Source: Amycolatopsis acidicola (lineage in GTDB: Bacteria; Actinomycetota; Actinomycetes; Mycobacteriales; Pseudonocardiaceae). From it: a stretch of 64,000 bases of DNA. Location of the stretch: positions 1 through 64,000 of the forward strand of contig NZ_VMNW02000032.1 in assembly GCF_007713735.2 (NCBI RefSeq), read 5' to 3'. The notes under the pieces were generated by a model, which made no database searches, had not been told where the DNA came from, and worked only from the letters and a program-made list of their open reading frames with translations. A program made the position numbers and the translations under genes. Of the stretch, positions 24,608 through 33,193 are shown piece by piece (the stretch's first letter is position 1; each line of letters begins with the position of its first letter).

Positions 24608-25937
24608 ACATTCCGCGGACCGGCTGGAGATCCTGCCGGTGCCTGGCCTGCCGGAGTTCCGGCCCGGCGACGACCTGACCGGGGCGATCGCCGGTGCCGC
24701 GCCGTGGCTGCGCTCCGGTGACGTGCTGGTGGTGACCAGCAAGGTCGTGTCCAAGATCGAGGGCAGGCTGGTGCGCGTCCCCGCCGACCCGGAGGAACGG
24801 GACGCGGCGCGGCGGAAGCTGGTCGAGCAGGAGGCGGTCAAGGTGATCGCCCGGTTCGGCCGGACGATGATCACCCAGAACCGGATCGGGATCGTGCAGG
24901 CCGCGTCCGGGGTGGACGGGTCGAACGTGGCTGGCGACGAGATCGCCTTGCTGCCGACGGATCCCGACGCTTCCGCGCTGGCGTTGCGCAACGGACTGCG
25001 GGAACGGCTCGGGGTCGAGGTCGCGGTCGTGGTCACCGACACGATGGGCCGGGCGTGGCGGGTCGGGCAGACCGACGCGGCGATCGGCTCGTCCGGGGTG
25101 AAGGTGCTGCACTCCTACGAGGGCGAGATCGACGAGCAGGGCAACGAACTGCAGGTCACCGAGATCGCGGTGGCCGACGAGCTGGCGGCGGCCGCGGACC
25201 TGGTGAAGGGCAAGCTGCGCGCCACCCCGGTCGCGGTGGTCCGCGGACTGTCCCTTGTGGACGACGGTTCGACCGCGCGGAAACTGGTCCGGCCCGTCGA
25301 GGAGGACATGTTCCGGCTCGGCGTGAACGAGGCGATCGCGCAGGGCCGCCGCGAGGCCGTCCCGGCGCGGCGTTCGGTCCGGCGGTTCAGTGATCAGGCT
25401 GTCGATCCCGCGGCGGTGCGCAGGTCGGTCGCCGCCGCGCTCACCGCTCCGGCGCCGCACCACACGCATCCGGTGCGGTTCGTGTGGCTGCGCGAGGCCG
25501 GGCTGCGCCGCAAACTGCTCGAAGCGATGCGCGAATCCTGGCGGGCGGACCTGCGGGGTGACCGGTTCACCGACGAGCAGGTCGCGAAACGCCTCGGCCG
25601 CGGGGACATCCTGTTCGAAGCGCCCGAGGTGGTGCTGCCGTTCCTGGTCGCGGAGGGCGCGCACACGTATCCCGACGAGCGACGGAATGCCTGTGAGCGC
25701 ACCATGTTCACGGTCGCGGGCGGCGCGGCCGTGCAGGGTCTGCTGGTCGCGCTCGCGGCGGAGGAGCTGGGGTCGTGCTGGATCGGTTCGACGATCTTCG
25801 CCGCCGACCTGGTGCGTGACGTGCTGGGGCTCGACGCGTCCTGGCAGCCGCTGGGCGCGGTCGCGATCGGGCACCCGGCCGAAGCGGTACCGTCGCGGGA
25901 GCTGGGCGAGCCGGGGGAAGGACTGCTGGAACTGTGA
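24600..25937 (+). CDS. fbiB: Bifunctional F420 gamma-glutamyl ligase / dehydro-F420-0 reductase
   Basis: 445 aa from TTG 24600, overlapping fbiA by 8 nt. The N-terminal CofE domain (about 1-245; VLVVTSKVVSKIEGRLV, VVTDTMGRAWRVGQTDAAIG) adds the poly-glutamate tail. The C-terminal nitroreductase-like FMN domain (about 255-440; RRSVRRFSDQAV, AEELGSCWIGSTIFAADLV) reduces the dehydro intermediate. The fused form is the actinobacterial type. Its stop overlaps the NUDIX start by 4 nt. Confidence 0.94.
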   Translation: MSEHSADRLEILPVPGLPEFRPGDDLTGAIAGAAPWLRSGDVLVVTSKVVSKIEGRLVRVPADPEERDAARRKLVEQEAVKVIARFGRTMITQNRIGIVQAASGVDGSNVAGDEIALLPTDPDASALALRNGLRERLGVEVAVVVTDTMGRAWRVGQTDAAIGSSGVKVLHSYEGEIDEQGNELQVTEIAVADELAAAADLVKGKLRATPVAVVRGLSLVDDGSTARKLVRPVEEDMFRLGVNEAIAQGRREAVPARRSVRRFSDQAVDPAAVRRSVAAALTAPAPHHTHPVRFVWLREAGLRRKLLEAMRESWRADLRGDRFTDEQVAKRLGRGDILFEAPEVVLPFLVAEGAHTYPDERRNACERTMFTVAGGAAVQGLLVALAAEELGSCWIGSTIFAADLVRDVLGLDASWQPLGAVAIGHPAEAVPSRELGEPGEGLLEL

Positions 25938-26461
25938 GCCTGCACGCGGAAGCGTTGTCCACTTTGGACAAGTGGCGGCCTTCGACGGCCGCGCAGGAGT
26001 CGTTGCGCCAGGCGTTTCTCGGGTTCCTGGCCGCGCGGGAGGACGCTTGCCTGCGTTCGTGCGAGCCGGGGCACGTGACGGCGTCGGCTGTGTTGCTGGA
26101 CGCGGACAGGGAGAACGTGCTGCTCACGCTGCATCCGCGCGTCGGGCGGTGGCTGCAGCTCGGCGGGCACTGCGAGCCTTCGGACGTTTCCCTTGCTGGC
26201 GCGGCATTGCGTGAGGCGCGGGAGGAGTCCGGGATCGAGGAGCTGCACCTGGAGCCGACGCCGGTGCACCTCGACGTCCACCCGATCACGTGCTCGCTCG
26301 GCGTGCCGACGCGGCATTTCGACGTACGTTTCGCGGTGGTGGCGCCGCGGGGCGCGCGGCCGGTGCGCAGCGACGAGTCCGACGATCTGCGCTGGTGGCC
26401 GGTGGGTTCGCTGCCCGAGGGCTCGGAGGATCTCGCGGAACTGGTGGCGGCGGCCGGATGA
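25934..26461 (+). CDS. NUDIX hydrolase
   Basis: 175 aa from GTG 25934. The NUDIX helix is visible as GGHCEPSDVSLAGAALREAR followed by EESGI. The REx2EExG metal-binding core is intact, but the usual first Glu (GX5E) is not at its standard place, as in a subgroup with GGHxEPGD. The substrate is unknown; the family cleaves nucleoside diphosphates linked to other groups. It is coupled by 4-nt overlaps to fbiB and to gntR. A NUDIX gene next to fbiB is common in Actinobacteria, so a role in F420 metabolism or housekeeping is possible but unproven. Confidence 0.85.
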   Translation: MSLHAEALSTLDKWRPSTAAQESLRQAFLGFLAAREDACLRSCEPGHVTASAVLLDADRENVLLTLHPRVGRWLQLGGHCEPSDVSLAGAALREAREESGIEELHLEPTPVHLDVHPITCSLGVPTRHFDVRFAVVAPRGARPVRSDESDDLRWWPVGSLPEGSEDLAELVAAAG

Positions 26462-26823
26462 TCGTCAGCCTCGACCCGGATTCGTCCGTGCCGCCGTTCG
26501 AGCAGGTGCGTTCTTCGCTGGCGAACCAGATCAACGACGGGACGCTGGCGGTGGGCACGAAGCTGCCCACCGTGCGGCAGCTGGCGGCCGACGTCGGCAT
26601 CGCGCCGAACACGATCGCGCGTGCCTACCGGGAGCTGGAAGAGGCCGGGCTGATCGAAACGCGAGGCCGGGCGGGCAGCTTCGTCGGCTCCACCGGCGAC
26701 GAATCACGCCGCCTGGCCCACGAAGCCGCCTCGACGTATGCCGCGACCTGCCGCTCGCTGGGCCTCTCGGCTGCGGACTCCCTGGCCATCGTCCGCGCCG
26801 CCCTCGATCAGAACGCGCGATAG
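26458..26823 (+). CDS. Small GntR-family (YtrA-type) transcriptional regulator
   Basis: 121 aa from ATG 26458 (overlaps the NUDIX stop by 4 nt). Winged helix-turn-helix at about 10-75: LANQINDGTLAVGTKLPTVR and GIAPNTIARAYRELEEAGLI. Only a short C-terminal dimerisation tail follows, which marks the YtrA subgroup, normally linked to ABC transporters. It is the last gene of the GNAT-fbiA-fbiB-NUDIX run. The 3' end is duplicated downstream (see repeat 26800-27042). What it regulates is unknown. Confidence 0.85.
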   Translation: MIVSLDPDSSVPPFEQVRSSLANQINDGTLAVGTKLPTVRQLAADVGIAPNTIARAYRELEEAGLIETRGRAGSFVGSTGDESRRLAHEAASTYAATCRSLGLSAADSLAIVRAALDQNAR

Positions 26824-27042
26824 TTCCGCGTGGCGGGCCGCCACCACTGCCACCCGCTAAGCCACGCGACCGCCGACTTCCTCGCCATCGCCCCGCGCCC
26901 CGCGCCCCGCGCCACCACAACCCGCGACAATCCCGAACCGCACACGGCGCGGCCGCCCCAACCTCGCCACCCGCCAAGCGACCCGACCGCCGACTTCCTC
27001 GCCATCGCCGACGCGGCCCTCGATCAGAACGCGCGATAGTCC
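26768..27042. repeat. Partial tandem duplication at the gntR/alkA junction
   Basis: The sequence CCCTCGATCAGAACGCGCGATAG occurs as the 3' end of gntR (about 26802-26823) and again at about 27017-27039, where on the minus strand it encodes the last residues of the glycosylase gene. Between them, GACCGCCGACTTCCTCGCC occurs twice (near 26867 and 26983). The region looks like repeated slippage or duplication of the convergent 3' ends. 26824-27023 has no gene. Confidence 0.7.
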
Positions 27043-27920
27043 CGAACCGCATACCGTGGCCCGAAGCGTGGTCGGCTGAATCCGGCCGCCTCCAGATAGC
27101 GCACGGCCCGCTGCCGCTGAGGCGCATACGGGGCCAGCACCTCCGCCAGCCCGGCGTCGTCGAGTGGCTCCCCCAGCAGGGCGTGCCCGATCACCGCCGG
27201 GATGTGGAAGTCGCCGAAACTCACCGCATCCGCGTCGCCCCAGGCGCGCTGCGCCACCTCCGACGCCGTCCACACCCCGATGCCCGGCACCTTCCGCAAC
27301 AGCGCGCGCCCTTCCGCGCCACGGATTTCCGCCGCGCGCTCAAGCCGGTGCGCCACCTGCGCGGCGAAGATCAGCGCGCGGCGGCGGCTCAGATCCACTC
27401 CGGCCTTGTGCCATTTCCAGTCCACAATGGACATGATCGCCCGCGGCGTCGGCGGCACCCGCATACCCGCCGGAGCCGGGCCCGGCGCGGGTTCCCCGAA
27501 CCACCGGCACAGTTCCCGCCACGAGCGCCGCGCCTCGTACCCGGTCACCTTCTGCTCCAGCACCGCCGGCATGAGCACGTCCCACACCCGGCCCGTCGCG
27601 CCGAGACGCAGGCCCGGCATGTTGTGGCGGGCCTGGGCGACCGGCGGGTGGTGGGCGACGAACTCGCTGTCGTCGTCCTCCGCGCCCAGCAACGCGGGTA
27701 GCCCGGCGAGCAGCGGATCCGCGCCGGGTCCCCAAGCTTGCGCCTCGACCTCACCGTCGGGGAAGCGCCGCAGCGCCAACGTTCCCGGCCCCTCGGCGGT
27801 GTTGGCCGTCAGCCACGTGACACCCGTGTCGTCGCTGCGCAGGCACGGGTCGCCCTTGCCGCGGCGCAGTGGGCTGAGCACCGCGCCGACGTCCAAGGTG
27901 AACGAGGGCCGATAACGCAT
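27024..27920 (-). CDS. DNA-3-methyladenine glycosylase II-like (HhH-GPD)
   Basis: 298 aa from ATG 27920. Helix-hairpin-helix base-excision glycosylase: hairpin LLRKVPGIGVWTASEVAQRA followed by the GPD-type catalytic region with Asp in DAVSFGDFHIP. The N-terminal lobe (about 1-110) has the AlkA-like start YRPSFTLDVGAVL. The longer in-frame start at 27974 runs into manB. ATG 27920 touches the manB stop (1-nt overlap, TGATG), so the two are transcribed together. The C-terminus (RDYRAF) is encoded inside a duplicated sequence. Confidence 0.85.
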   Translation of the reverse strand: MRYRPSFTLDVGAVLSPLRRGKGDPCLRSDDTGVTWLTANTAEGPGTLALRRFPDGEVEAQAWGPGADPLLAGLPALLGAEDDDSEFVAHHPPVAQARHNMPGLRLGATGRVWDVLMPAVLEQKVTGYEARRSWRELCRWFGEPAPGPAPAGMRVPPTPRAIMSIVDWKWHKAGVDLSRRRALIFAAQVAHRLERAAEIRGAEGRALLRKVPGIGVWTASEVAQRAWGDADAVSFGDFHIPAVIGHALLGEPLDDAGLAEVLAPYAPQRQRAVRYLEAAGFSRPRFGPRYAVRDYRAF

Positions 27921-28984
27921 CAACAGTCGCTGGAGAACCGGATCGAATTGTCGGCGAGCGTGGCTCCCGGCCACACCCGCGCGCCGTTGAGCAGCTCGCA
28001 GCCCGCGCCGACGGTCGCGCCGTCCCCGAGGACCACCCCGCGCAGCACCGCACCCTTGCCGACCTTGGAACCCTTGCCCAGCACGGATTCCTCGACCACC
28101 GCGTCCTCGGCCACGGAAACCCCGTCGAACAGCACCGAACCCGAGATGCTCGCGCCCGCGGCGACCTCGGCGCCCGCGCCGATCGTCGTGCCGCCCGTGA
28201 GGTTGGCGCCGTCGACCTTGGCGCCGTCGAGCACGAGCGCCTCACCGACCGGGCCCGGCAGCGCCGACGTCGGGGCGATCCCGCGCACGAGATCCGCCGA
28301 ACCACGCACGAACGCTTCCGGGGTGCCGACGTCCAGCCAGTACGAGGCGTCGACGAACCCGTGCAGGTGCGCGCCGTCGGCGAGCAGGCCGGGGAAGGTC
28401 TCGCGCTCGACCGAAACGCGGCGGCCTGCCGGAATGGACTCGACCACCGACCGGCGGAAGACGTAGCAGCCGGCGTTGATCTGGTCCGTCGGCGGGTTCG
28501 GGGTCTTCTCCAGGAATGCCGTGACCCGCCCGTTTTCGTCGGTGGGCACCGAACCGAAGCGGCTCGGGTCCGCCACTCGTTGCAGGTGCAACGTGACGTC
28601 CGCGCCGGAATCGTGGTGCGACCGCAAGAGCGCGCCCAAGTCCGCGCCGGAGAGGATGTCCCCGTTGAAGATCACCGCGTGCTCCGCGCGGAGCCTGTCG
28701 TACACGTTGCGGATGGCGCCGCCGGTGTCCAGCGGCTCGTCCTCCACCACGTATTCGAGCTCGAGCCCGAGCGCCGCGCCGTCGCCGAAGTACTGCTCGA
28801 AAACCTCGGCCTGGTACGACGTGCCCAGCACCACGTGCGTGATCCCGGCCGCCCTGACGCGGGAAAGCAGGTGGGACAGGAACGGCACGCCCGCGGTGGG
28901 CAGCATGGGCTTGGGCGCGGACAAGGTCAGTGGGCGCAGGCGGGTTCCTTTACCACCGACGAGCACTACCGCGTCGACTGTCAC
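27920..28984 (-). CDS. manB: Mannose-1-phosphate guanylyltransferase
   Basis: 354 aa from GTG 28984 with GGAGGG upstream. Makes GDP-mannose, the donor for mannolipids and mannosylation. The nucleotidyltransferase domain (about 1-235) has LVGGKGTRLRPLTLSAPKPM and VIFNGDILSGADL. The C-terminal left-handed beta helix (about 255-350) has hexapeptide repeats (GASISGSVLFDGVSV). The neighbours fbiAB, wbbL, rmlD and an LCP gene match the ManB locus of mycobacteria (Rv3264c, from memory). Other sugar-1-phosphate substrates are possible, but context favours mannose. Confidence 0.87.
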   Translation of the reverse strand: MTVDAVVLVGGKGTRLRPLTLSAPKPMLPTAGVPFLSHLLSRVRAAGITHVVLGTSYQAEVFEQYFGDGAALGLELEYVVEDEPLDTGGAIRNVYDRLRAEHAVIFNGDILSGADLGALLRSHHDSGADVTLHLQRVADPSRFGSVPTDENGRVTAFLEKTPNPPTDQINAGCYVFRRSVVESIPAGRRVSVERETFPGLLADGAHLHGFVDASYWLDVGTPEAFVRGSADLVRGIAPTSALPGPVGEALVLDGAKVDGANLTGGTTIGAGAEVAAGASISGSVLFDGVSVAEDAVVEESVLGKGSKVGKGAVLRGVVLGDGATVGAGCELLNGARVWPGATLADNSIRFSSDC

Positions 28985-29125
28985 AACTTCCCTCCGTTAT
29001 TACGTACCGCGAGAGCGACAAGCCGTGGGAAACGCTGACGGCGAAGCCCTGGAGGGCCTACCCTAGACAGCACACGGGTGGCCCCGGTCGGAGAGGGCCT
29101 CAGGTCGAGTCGGGAGGCCGAGGGG

Positions 29126-29482
29126 ATGGACCCCCGCGAACGAGCGGATGCGTTGCTGGCCCGGGCACGGGCGCGCGGCGCGTTCGTCGTCACGCCTGAG
29201 GATGCGCACTCGCCCATGGACGCGTCGAACACGCAGCAGATCCCGCGGTCGGTGGTCGACAAGATCGATCGCGACGAGGATCCGGACAGCACGGCGGTCG
29301 TGCCGGCGTCGGTGATCGACTCGGTGGAAGGCAGCATCGCGGCGGAGAAGCCGGGCACCAGGGTCGGGATGGCGCCGGTGGCGCCGCCCGAGCCCGAGGA
29401 GCAGGAGATCGGTGGGCTCATCCCCACCACCACGAAGCACACCGGTCGTTCCGACCTCTCCCGCCGCCTCGAAGGCCTCTGA
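29126..29482 (+). CDS. Conserved hypothetical protein
   Basis: 118 aa from ATG 29126, with a GGAGG-containing stretch just upstream; GTG or other starts before it (from 29078) are open but less likely. Soluble, acidic and rich in Pro and Thr, with no membrane helix. Recognisable segments: MDPRERADALLARARARGAF, TPEDAHSPMDASNTQQIPRS and a Ser/Arg-rich end (GRSDLSRRLEGL). I do not recognise a function. It is divergent from manB and convergent with wbbL, with 6 bp between the stops. Confidence 0.7.
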   Translation: MDPRERADALLARARARGAFVVTPEDAHSPMDASNTQQIPRSVVDKIDRDEDPDSTAVVPASVIDSVEGSIAAEKPGTRVGMAPVAPPEPEEQEIGGLIPTTTKHTGRSDLSRRLEGL

Positions 29483-29488
29483 GTTTTC

Positions 29489-30358
29489 CTACTGGCCCCG
29501 CGTCTCGAGCTTGAGGCGCAGGGCGAGGCCGAGCTTGATCGCCGCGAGCACCGGTTTCCAGGCCAGGCCGCGGTGGCGGTCGGCGAGGTAGCGGTACGCG
29601 CTGGCGTGGTGCGCGGCCAGCATCTTCTTCGGTGCACGGGAAGTCGCTGTGCCACCGACGTGCGTTACCGCGGCGGAGGGCGCGTAGACGTTGCGCCAGC
29701 CCGCGCGGCCGATCCGGTCGCCGAGGTCCACGTCCTCGAAGTACATGAAGTAGCGCGTGTCGAACCCGCCGACCGAGTCGAAGGCTTCGCGCCGGAAAAG
29801 CTGGCAGGAACCGGAAAGCCAGCCCGAGGTGCGTTCGACCGGCGCACGTTCCTGGCGGTAGGCGCGGGTCCACGGGTTGGCGGGCCAGATCCTGCCGAAC
29901 ACCGCGTGCCCGATGCCGCGGCCGATCGAGGGCAGCAGGCGGGCCGAGGGGTACACGGTGCCGTCGGGCTCGCGGATGAGCGGGCCGAAAGCGCCGCCGC
30001 GGGGCCAGCGCTTCGCGACGTCGAGGAGCACGTCGAGCGAGCCGGGGTCCCACTCGAGGTCCGGGTTCGCGACGACGACCCAGCCGTAGCTCTCGTCGAG
30101 CTCCGCCACGCCCCTGTTCGCTCCCCCGCCGTAGCCGAGGTTCTCGCCGATGCGCAGCAGGCGCACGTTCTTGCGGCGGGCGGCCTTGTCGAGGGCGTCG
30201 TCCACGGAGTCGTTGTCGGCCAGCACCACCCGGACGTCGCGGGTGGTGGCCTTCTCGAGCGTGTCGAGGAAACGTTCCAGGTCGTCGCCGGGGAAGTAGG
30301 TCACCACCACCACGGCGAGCCCGTCGCCATAACGTGTCGGCTCGGTCACCCGGCTCAT
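29489..30358 (-). CDS. wbbL: dTDP-rhamnosyltransferase WbbL-like (GT2)
   Basis: 289 aa from ATG 30358. GT2 glycosyltransferase that, in mycobacteria, adds rhamnose to GlcNAc-PP-decaprenol to build the linker between peptidoglycan and arabinogalactan. Motifs: AVVVVTYFPGDD, the metal-binding region around VVANPDLEWDP, and GWLSGSCQLFRREAF followed by YFMYFEDVDLGDRIG. The function is inferred from motif match and from manB and rmlD/rmlB in the region. The start has no clear ribosome-binding site. Confidence 0.87.
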   Translation of the reverse strand: MSRVTEPTRYGDGLAVVVVTYFPGDDLERFLDTLEKATTRDVRVVLADNDSVDDALDKAARRKNVRLLRIGENLGYGGGANRGVAELDESYGWVVVANPDLEWDPGSLDVLLDVAKRWPRGGAFGPLIREPDGTVYPSARLLPSIGRGIGHAVFGRIWPANPWTRAYRQERAPVERTSGWLSGSCQLFRREAFDSVGGFDTRYFMYFEDVDLGDRIGRAGWRNVYAPSAAVTHVGGTATSRAPKKMLAAHHASAYRYLADRHRGLAWKPVLAAIKLGLALRLKLETRGQ

Positions 30359-30484
30359 TGTGCCGGGTCCCCCGGCGAGGCCGGACGCGTGGGTCTTTGC
30401 GGGGGTTTTGCGTGGGGGTTTGCGCGGGGTCACCCCATCGTGCGGCCTGCCGCGCTCTCGCATCGGCTCGCGCGGGGGATCTAC

Positions 30485-30799
30485 ATGGCGCCCTGCACGC
30501 CGAAGACCGAGGAGCAGGACCGGCAGCGCTGTCTTGCGGAGGCCGTCCGGCGGCTGGTCGCCTGCCGGGCCCAGCGCGTGATCATCGACAGCCGCGAGGA
30601 GCAGGACCGGCACGACAACGTGACCATTTACCGTGCCCTGGGCTGCAGGCCCTCGACAACCGGCGTGACGTACACCCACCAGGATTCGACCTCGGCGCCC
30701 CTGCTGTGGATCCCCGACGCTGTCGCCTGGTGCTACGGCGCGGGTGGGGACTGGCGGCGGCGCATAGAACCGGCGATCGCCGACGTGACCAACCTCTGA
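30485..30799 (+). pseudogene. C-terminal fragment of an actinobacterial hypothetical protein
   Basis: 104 aa from ATG 30485. It contains CRAQRVIIDSREEQDRHDN and SAPLLWIPDAVAWCYGAGGD. This resembles the C-terminal half of a roughly 200-aa hypothetical family common in Streptomyces and relatives (recalled, not searched). The N-terminal half, which should start about 300 bp upstream, is not there: that position is antisense to wbbL. Probably a truncated remnant rather than a working gene. 30800-30945 holds nothing recognisable. Confidence 0.45.
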
Positions 30800-30945
30800 C
30801 GTGACCCGGCCACTGAACGCTCAAGCCCCGAACAGCGCAAAGCCCGCGACACGACCGTCCGGACGCACCACGGGCTCACTTCTCGGCCCTAAGGGGGCCT
30901 CGCACAGCCAAGATACCGCAGCAGCTCACCCGCTGTCCATTTCGG

Positions 30946-32094
30946 TCACTTCCGGTTGTGCGCGCGCCAAGCTTTCCCATACGCCGCACGGTGTTTCTCC
31001 GCGCTGGTCGCCCACGAGAACTCCTTCGCCCGGCGTTCGGCGGCCGTGGCGAGCGCGGCGCGGCGGGTGGAGTCGTCGAGGAGTTCCGACAGGGCCACGG
31101 CCACGTCACCCGCGCCGACCCCGCAGTACGCCACCGCATCGCCGCCGACTTCGGGCAGCGACAACCGCCGCGTGGTCAGAACCGCGGCGCCACAAGCCAT
31201 CGCCTCCAGGACCGGCAGGCCGAAGCCCTCGCCGAGGCTCGGGTACGCCACCAGCTCCGAACCGCCCAGAAACCCCGCCAGCGTGTCGAACGGCAGGTAG
31301 CCCGCGCGAATCACGCGCAGCCGCAACGGCGCCGCGTCGAGGGCCTTCTCCACCTGCGTGTCCCAGCCCGGCTGCCCCGCCAGCACGAGCGCGGGCGGGT
31401 TGGGCCGGTTTTCCACCGCCTTCGCGAAACCCCGGATCAACGCCGGCACGTTCTTGCGCGGCTCGAGCGCCCCGAGGAAGGCCACGTACGGGGTGCTCTC
31501 CAGCCCGATCGCCGCCCTGGCCGCGTCGACTTCTTCCGGCGACGGCGGATGAAACCGCTCGACGTCCACGCCGTGTTCGATGATCTCCAGCCCCCGCGGC
31601 CGGATCCGCGTGACGCGCGCCAGCTCGTTCGCCGTCGCGTTGCTGGGCACGATGCACAGGGTGGCGCGGCGCAGCGCGGCCATCGTCCAGCCCCGGAAGA
31701 ACCGCGCCTTCACCGACGAGTGCAGCACCGCGTCGGTGAAGAACGTCGCGTCGTGCAGGGTTACGACCGAGGCGGTGGGGCTGGCCATCGGCATCGTGTA
31801 GTGCGGCGAGTGGACCACGTCGACGTTCAGCCTGCGCGCGAGCATCGGCAACGTCGTCTGCTCCCACGCCAGCCGAGCCGTCCGGGTGACGGTGGAGGAT
31901 CCGGCGGGCACGATCCGTGACCGCGGGGCGAGCCGGTGGTACAGCCGCGCGTCCCGCGGCTGACAGACGACGGTGATCGGCGCCCCGTCGGCATCCAGGG
32001 CCTGCGCCAGGGAATCGACATACCGGCCCACTCCGCCACGATCCGCGGGCACGGCGGTGGCATCGATCAGGACGCTCGGTTCGCCTCTTCCCAC
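30946..32094 (-). CDS. Glycosyltransferase, GT4 family
   Basis: 382 aa. Two Rossmann-like domains in GT-B arrangement: N-terminal DRGGVGRYVDSLAQAL (acceptor side) and C-terminal FLGALEPRKNVPALIRGF, then the donor-binding EX7E motif EGFGLPVLE. It transfers a sugar from a nucleotide sugar, possibly mannose given manB. It lies 42 bp downstream of another GT4 gene on the same strand (32137-33192), and these two are probably one operon. The precise acceptor is unknown. Confidence 0.88.
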   Translation of the reverse strand: MGRGEPSVLIDATAVPADRGGVGRYVDSLAQALDADGAPITVVCQPRDARLYHRLAPRSRIVPAGSSTVTRTARLAWEQTTLPMLARRLNVDVVHSPHYTMPMASPTASVVTLHDATFFTDAVLHSSVKARFFRGWTMAALRRATLCIVPSNATANELARVTRIRPRGLEIIEHGVDVERFHPPSPEEVDAARAAIGLESTPYVAFLGALEPRKNVPALIRGFAKAVENRPNPPALVLAGQPGWDTQVEKALDAAPLRLRVIRAGYLPFDTLAGFLGGSELVAYPSLGEGFGLPVLEAMACGAAVLTTRRLSLPEVGGDAVAYCGVGAGDVAVALSELLDDSTRRAALATAAERRAKEFSWATSAEKHRAAYGKAWRAHNRK

Positions 32095-32136
32095 CCGTGC
32101 AGGGTACGACCGATCGAAGTCCGATTGGTCAGGAAC

Positions 32137-33192
32137 TCACAATCTCACGTCCGTGTGAATACTCCAGACGGCCTCCGCGGCACGCCGCCAGGAGAACGCC
32201 GCCGCTCTCGCCCGGCCGGCGGCAGCCAGGCGCGACGCCAGCTCCGGCGAGCCCAGGACCTCCCGCAACGCGGCGGCCAGCGCCTTCGCGTCACCCCGCG
32301 GCACAGCGCGGCCCGCTCCGCCGGAGACCTCCACCAGCGCCGGGTCGTCGGAGTGAACCACAGGCACACCAACGGACATCGCCTCCAGCACCGGCAGCCC
32401 GAAGCCCTCCGCACGGCTCGGCGCCGCGAGCACGGTCGCCCGGCGCAGCACGGTCGCCAGGTCCTCATCGGACAGCCGTCCCAGCACACGCACGCCGGGC
32501 CCGCCCGGGTCGATCCCGCCCCAACCCGGCTGCCCGGCCAGCAGGAGCGGCACGTCCAGCTCGGCCATCGCTTCCAGCAGCACGTCGATTCCCTTGCGCG
32601 GCTCGATCGTGCCGACCGCCAGTACGTAACGTTCCGGCAGCTCCATCGCCGTCTCACCGGCGCCGAACACCTCGGCGACCCCGTGCCCGGCCACCCGCAG
32701 CGGCACCCGCACCGGGACCCGGCGGCGCAGGTCGTCGGCCACCGCCTGGGTCGGCACCACGATCCCCGCCGCGCGCCGCGCCGCACGCGTGATCATCTGC
32801 CGGTGCCACGAGACACCACGCGGGGTGAGCGTCTCCGGATGCGTCCACGGCACCGTGTCGTGCACCGTCACGGACACGCGCCCGCGCGGCGGCGCCAGCG
32901 GCGTCGGCGCGTGTACCGCATCGCCGCCCGGCCAGTACGGGATCCCGAGCTGCCAGGCCGCGACGAGCGCGCGCGGCGGCAGCGGCAACACCCGCGGCGA
33001 CACGCCCTCGACCTGCGCTTTCGTCACGTCTGCGTGCCGGGCCACGACGCCGGAGACCGACCAGCCGTCCGGGGCCGTCGCGGCCAGCGCGCGCAGCAGT
33101 TCGGCGGTGTAGCGGCCGGTGCCGCCGGGGACCGGGGCGAGCAGCTGCTCGGTTATCACCACGAGTTCGGGCACGAGCCGTATTGTGCTCAC
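32137..33192 (-). CDS. Glycosyltransferase, GT4 family
   Basis: 351 aa if GTG 33192 is used (345 aa from GTG 33174). GT-B fold: VPGGTGRYTAELLRALAAT at the N-terminus, AVGTIEPRKGIDVLLEAMAE and the EX7E motif EGFGLPVLE with LSDEDLATVLRRATVL before it. It shares clear layout with the next gene (30946-32094), but they are not near-identical. It is divergent from the GT2 gene: the two putative starts are only 1 bp apart, so at least one start is probably further in. Confidence 0.87.
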   Translation of the reverse strand: MSTIRLVPELVVITEQLLAPVPGGTGRYTAELLRALAATAPDGWSVSGVVARHADVTKAQVEGVSPRVLPLPPRALVAAWQLGIPYWPGGDAVHAPTPLAPPRGRVSVTVHDTVPWTHPETLTPRGVSWHRQMITRAARRAAGIVVPTQAVADDLRRRVPVRVPLRVAGHGVAEVFGAGETAMELPERYVLAVGTIEPRKGIDVLLEAMAELDVPLLLAGQPGWGGIDPGGPGVRVLGRLSDEDLATVLRRATVLAAPSRAEGFGLPVLEAMSVGVPVVHSDDPALVEVSGGAGRAVPRGDAKALAAALREVLGSPELASRLAAAGRARAAAFSWRRAAEAVWSIHTDVRL

Positions 33193-33193
33193 C

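Noticed and set aside
26193..27701. 502-codon plus-strand frame over NUDIX, gntR and the glycosylase
   Set aside because: It is a shadow of three well-supported genes and spans repeat DNA.
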